51,160 nt of DNA from Aquisalimonas sp. (GTDB taxonomy: Bacteria; Pseudomonadota; Gammaproteobacteria; Nitrococcales; Aquisalimonadaceae): assembly GCF_007120195.1 (NCBI RefSeq), contig NZ_SKOG01000049.1, positions 1-51,160 of the forward strand, written 5' to 3'. Each line of letters starts with the position of its first letter. Position 1 is the stretch's first letter. The position numbers were made by a program, and so were the translations under genes. Shown one piece after another: positions 48,965-51,160 of the stretch. The notes under the pieces are model-generated. The model did no database searches. It was not told the origin of the DNA and was given only the letters and a program-made list of their open reading frames with translations.

Positions 48965-50119
48965 ATGGATACACTGCGCTGGATATTGTTGATTGTGGGG
49001 CTCCTGGTTATTGCCGGTCTGTTCGGCTACTACAAGTGGGAGGAAAGGCGCGCCTCCCGCCCTCGGCGCAAGGCATCGCACTTGCACAAGACCTCAAAGA
49101 AAAAGGGGGCGGCCCGCGATGATCGGGATGTCGAAGCGGCCCTCCAGGACATGGACGACTTCTTGCTCGATGACGAGGCCGAAGGGGCACCGGATTTGGA
49201 TCCGGGCCTGGCGTCGCTGGAAGTCGATCCCGACGACGAACCGTGGACACACAACCCGACCCCGGCCAGCCATTACGGCTTCGACGATCCGGACTCCAAT
49301 GTCGGGCCCGTGCGTGTGCGTCGTGTTGACGTGGACGACGAGCAGCGGGCAGAAGAGCCGCGGCCCGCGGCGGGTTTTGCCGAGCCCCCTGGTGATGATG
49401 CGCACAGGGAGGGCTGGCGGCAACACGACGCCGTGGAGGACCAGCCGGAACGTGTCCAAGCCGCGGAGCCAGAGGAGACGGGGGAGGCTGCCGAAGCCGA
49501 TCGGCTCGAGAATGAACAGGACGAGGAAAAAGGGCAAACCTGGGGTGTGGGGCCGGTGCGTATCCGTCGCCCTGCGTGGGCGCGGGAGACCTCCTCGCGG
49601 GATGGCGGCCCTGAGCAGAAACAGCGCGCGGTCGACGCCCCGGGGGACGACGACGATCGCGTTGCGGAGACGGTGGGCGAGAAGATCATCGTGCTCCATA
49701 TCCACGCGGGTGAAGGCCTGTGCTTCACGGCGCCGGCGGTCAAGGAGGCCCTGGACAACGTGGGTCTGCGCTTCGGTCAACACGGCATATACCACCGGCA
49801 CGTCGAGACGCGCCGGGGTGAAGAGCCGGTGTACAGCGTCGCCAGCATGGTCAAGCCCGGCACCCTGGACCCCAACGATCCGGATACCCTGGAGACACCT
49901 GGGTTGGCAATGTTCCTGCGCTTGCCTGGCCCCTTCGACGGTCTGTCGGCCTTCGAGCAGATGCTGGAAACCGCCCGGCGGCTGGCGGATCAGCTGGACG
50001 GCCATCTGCTCGACAGCACCCGCTGCAACCTGACGGCACAGGCTGTGGAGCACATCCGCGAGGACCTGCGCGAATACCGCCGCCTCGCCCACTTGGCGGC
50101 ACGCAAGTCGCGAGCTTAG
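48965..50119 (+). CDS. zipA: Cell division protein ZipA
   Basis: The 384-residue protein starts MDTLRWILLIVGLLVIAGLF, the single N-terminal membrane anchor typical of ZipA, then a basic patch, then about 200 residues of acidic, low-complexity linker (many Asp, Glu, Pro). The C-terminal FtsZ-binding domain spans ~240-380 (EKIIVLHIHAGEGLCFTAPAV, LRFGQHGIYHRHVE, PFDGLSAFEQMLETARRLADQLDG). It tethers FtsZ to the membrane at the divisome. Downstream, where ligA is common in relatives, there is instead an unrecognised membrane protein gene. Confidence 0.93.
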   Translation: MDTLRWILLIVGLLVIAGLFGYYKWEERRASRPRRKASHLHKTSKKKGAARDDRDVEAALQDMDDFLLDDEAEGAPDLDPGLASLEVDPDDEPWTHNPTPASHYGFDDPDSNVGPVRVRRVDVDDEQRAEEPRPAAGFAEPPGDDAHREGWRQHDAVEDQPERVQAAEPEETGEAAEADRLENEQDEEKGQTWGVGPVRIRRPAWARETSSRDGGPEQKQRAVDAPGDDDDRVAETVGEKIIVLHIHAGEGLCFTAPAVKEALDNVGLRFGQHGIYHRHVETRRGEEPVYSVASMVKPGTLDPNDPDTLETPGLAMFLRLPGPFDGLSAFEQMLETARRLADQLDGHLLDSTRCNLTAQAVEHIREDLREYRRLAHLAARKSRA

Positions 50120-50267
50120 CTGGAATGTAAGCGCTTGCATTGCGATGGCAGGGCGGCAGGCTCCATCCGCCTTCCCGGGCGTGTCATCGCGTCGCATGCG
50201 TCTTGCCCGGGCACCGCGCAGATCCAGCGCGCCCTGATGAAGCAAGGACACTAGGGTGGACGCTTCA

Positions 50268-51160
50268 ATGCTCGGATTTCTCCAGGGCTTTGCCTACGGG
50301 CTGTTTGTCTCCTGCTTGCCTTGGTTCCTGGTGGGCATGGTGAACCCGGCGCTCGCGGTTCCCAATGAGCCGCCGAGCCGGTTCCACGTGATCCTGCGGT
50401 ACTGGTTGGCCGTTCCGTTTATCGCCTTTGTGGTGTGGATGACCTCGCTGTGGGGCGGGTTTGGACCCTCCCTGGCTGGCTGGGTGGTTGGGCTGCTGGC
50501 GATTGCCGTCGAGGTGCCGGTGGAGCGGGCCTGGCGGCGCTGGCGTGTGCGCCGGGCGGAGCAGCGTCGCCGCCGGGAGCAGCAGGTTCGGGAGCAGCAG
50601 AGGCAGGCACAACAGCAGGCGGCCGAGCGTGAATCCGGGGTGGCGGTGCTGGACCCATCCAGCCCCCCGGCGGATGCCGATGCCGTCGTCCACGACCTAT
50701 GTCGAGCGAAACAGCGACTGCTCGACGTGCAACGTCGTGACCTGGCCATCCAGGTGGATCGCCTCTACTCGCGCTACACCCAGGGCCTGGCCGTCCTGGG
50801 CTCACGCTTCGATGCCTCCGAGCTCACCTATGTGCGTTCAGCCGGCCTGCTGGCTGAAGTCTGTCGCGGCGCCCTGGACAACTTCCACGCCATGGCCTCC
50901 CAGGCCGGCAGTGTGGCCGGTGTGGACGCCGGCTATGTGCGGGGACGCCTGCAGCGGCAAGGTGATACGCTGCCGACGGAGGAGCGTAAGGCCCTGGAGC
51001 GGCGCCTGGAGCTGCTGGACGAAACGGAAGCCAGTCTGCGCACACTGGCCGCGCGCAATGAAGCCGTGATCACGGCGCTGGATGACGCCGCGGTTGCCGT
51101 GGCGCGGATCGAGACGGCGCGACCCCATAAGTCTGTGGCTGCCGAGCGGGCCTTGCAGGA
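50268..51160 (+). CDS. Unrecognised membrane and coiled-coil protein, cut by the window end
   Basis: A frame stays open from ATG 50268 (or GTG 50256, which has the better-placed AAGGA) to the last base, giving at least 297 residues. The first ~85 residues contain two to three membrane helices (FLQGFAYGLFVSCLPWFLVGMV, LAVPFIAFVVWMTSLW, LAGWVVGLLAIAVEV). A strongly basic then Gln/Arg-rich helix (RRAEQRRRREQQVREQQ) is followed by a mostly helical cytoplasmic part with predicted coiled coil. I recognise no family. Codon use and GC match the neighbours. Confidence 0.75.
   Translation, partial: MLGFLQGFAYGLFVSCLPWFLVGMVNPALAVPNEPPSRFHVILRYWLAVPFIAFVVWMTSLWGGFGPSLAGWVVGLLAIAVEVPVERAWRRWRVRRAEQRRRREQQVREQQRQAQQQAAERESGVAVLDPSSPPADADAVVHDLCRAKQRLLDVQRRDLAIQVDRLYSRYTQGLAVLGSRFDASELTYVRSAGLLAEVCRGALDNFHAMASQAGSVAGVDAGYVRGRLQRQGDTLPTEERKALERRLELLDETEASLRTLAARNEAVITALDDAAVAVARIETARPHKSVAAERALQ

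Noticed and set aside
50174-50211. Inverted CCCGGGC/GCCCGGG pair after zipA as a terminator
   Set aside because: The arms are individually near-palindromic, the loop is 24 bases and there is no T-run, so a terminator call is not supported.

Overview
The window is GC-rich, densely coded chromosome from a Gram-negative bacterium, almost certainly a gammaproteobacterium. The evidence is smc followed by zipA, short-form queF beside gluQ, a CbrX/CbrA/CbrB-type sensor system, porin remains and an aerobic glpD. A halophilic Ectothiorhodospiraceae-like host fits the style, but that is inference. I saw no tRNA, rRNA, CRISPR array, transposase or prophage gene. Both ends cut genes: a DUF457/YdjM-type membrane hydrolase on the left and an unrecognised membrane/coiled-coil protein on the right.

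Bases 1-4.6 kb hold a minimal mercury-resistance unit (merR divergent from merF-merA, with a 19-bp-spacer MerR promoter), followed by a decayed stretch with a frameshifted porin 3' end and a short 3' remnant of a glyceraldehyde-3-phosphate dehydrogenase gene. Bases 4.6-14.2 kb are a glycerol region. Leftward it runs glpR, glpD, a DJ-1/PfpI protein and a remarkable fusion protein with two methylglyoxal-synthase domains (the first degenerate, the second with all catalytic residues) joined to a SorC/CggR-type sugar-phosphate sensor domain. Rightward it runs a small membrane protein, glpK and glpF. Together the genes would carry glycerol to dihydroxyacetone phosphate and from there to methylglyoxal and its detoxification. 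This is the most likely undescribed system in the window.

Bases 14.2-17.3 kb hold a DUF2868/DUF3482 membrane-GTPase pair. Bases 17.5-23 kb hold surface-glycan genes: a sulfotransferase, three related overlapping glycosyltransferases and an FkbM methyltransferase. Next come a PAS-GAF-PAS-GGDEF-EAL protein, a DUF924 protein, a 14-helix MFS pump and a small membrane protein. At 28.50-28.65 kb an orphan promoter, three stacked hairpins and a strong terminator look like a small RNA gene of about 114 nt.

Bases 28.8-33.4 kb encode a Rad50/SbcC-like (YhaN-type) ATPase with an unusual helix-hairpin-helix tail and its Mre11/SbcD-like nuclease. Divergent from it is a MOSC, ABC-class ATPase and SDR run. 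Bases 36.9-43.7 kb link acetyl-CoA synthetase to a CbrX/CbrA/CbrB system. Bases 43.8-45.1 kb pair gluQ with queF (both queuosine-tRNA functions). The right end is smc, zipA and the truncated membrane protein.
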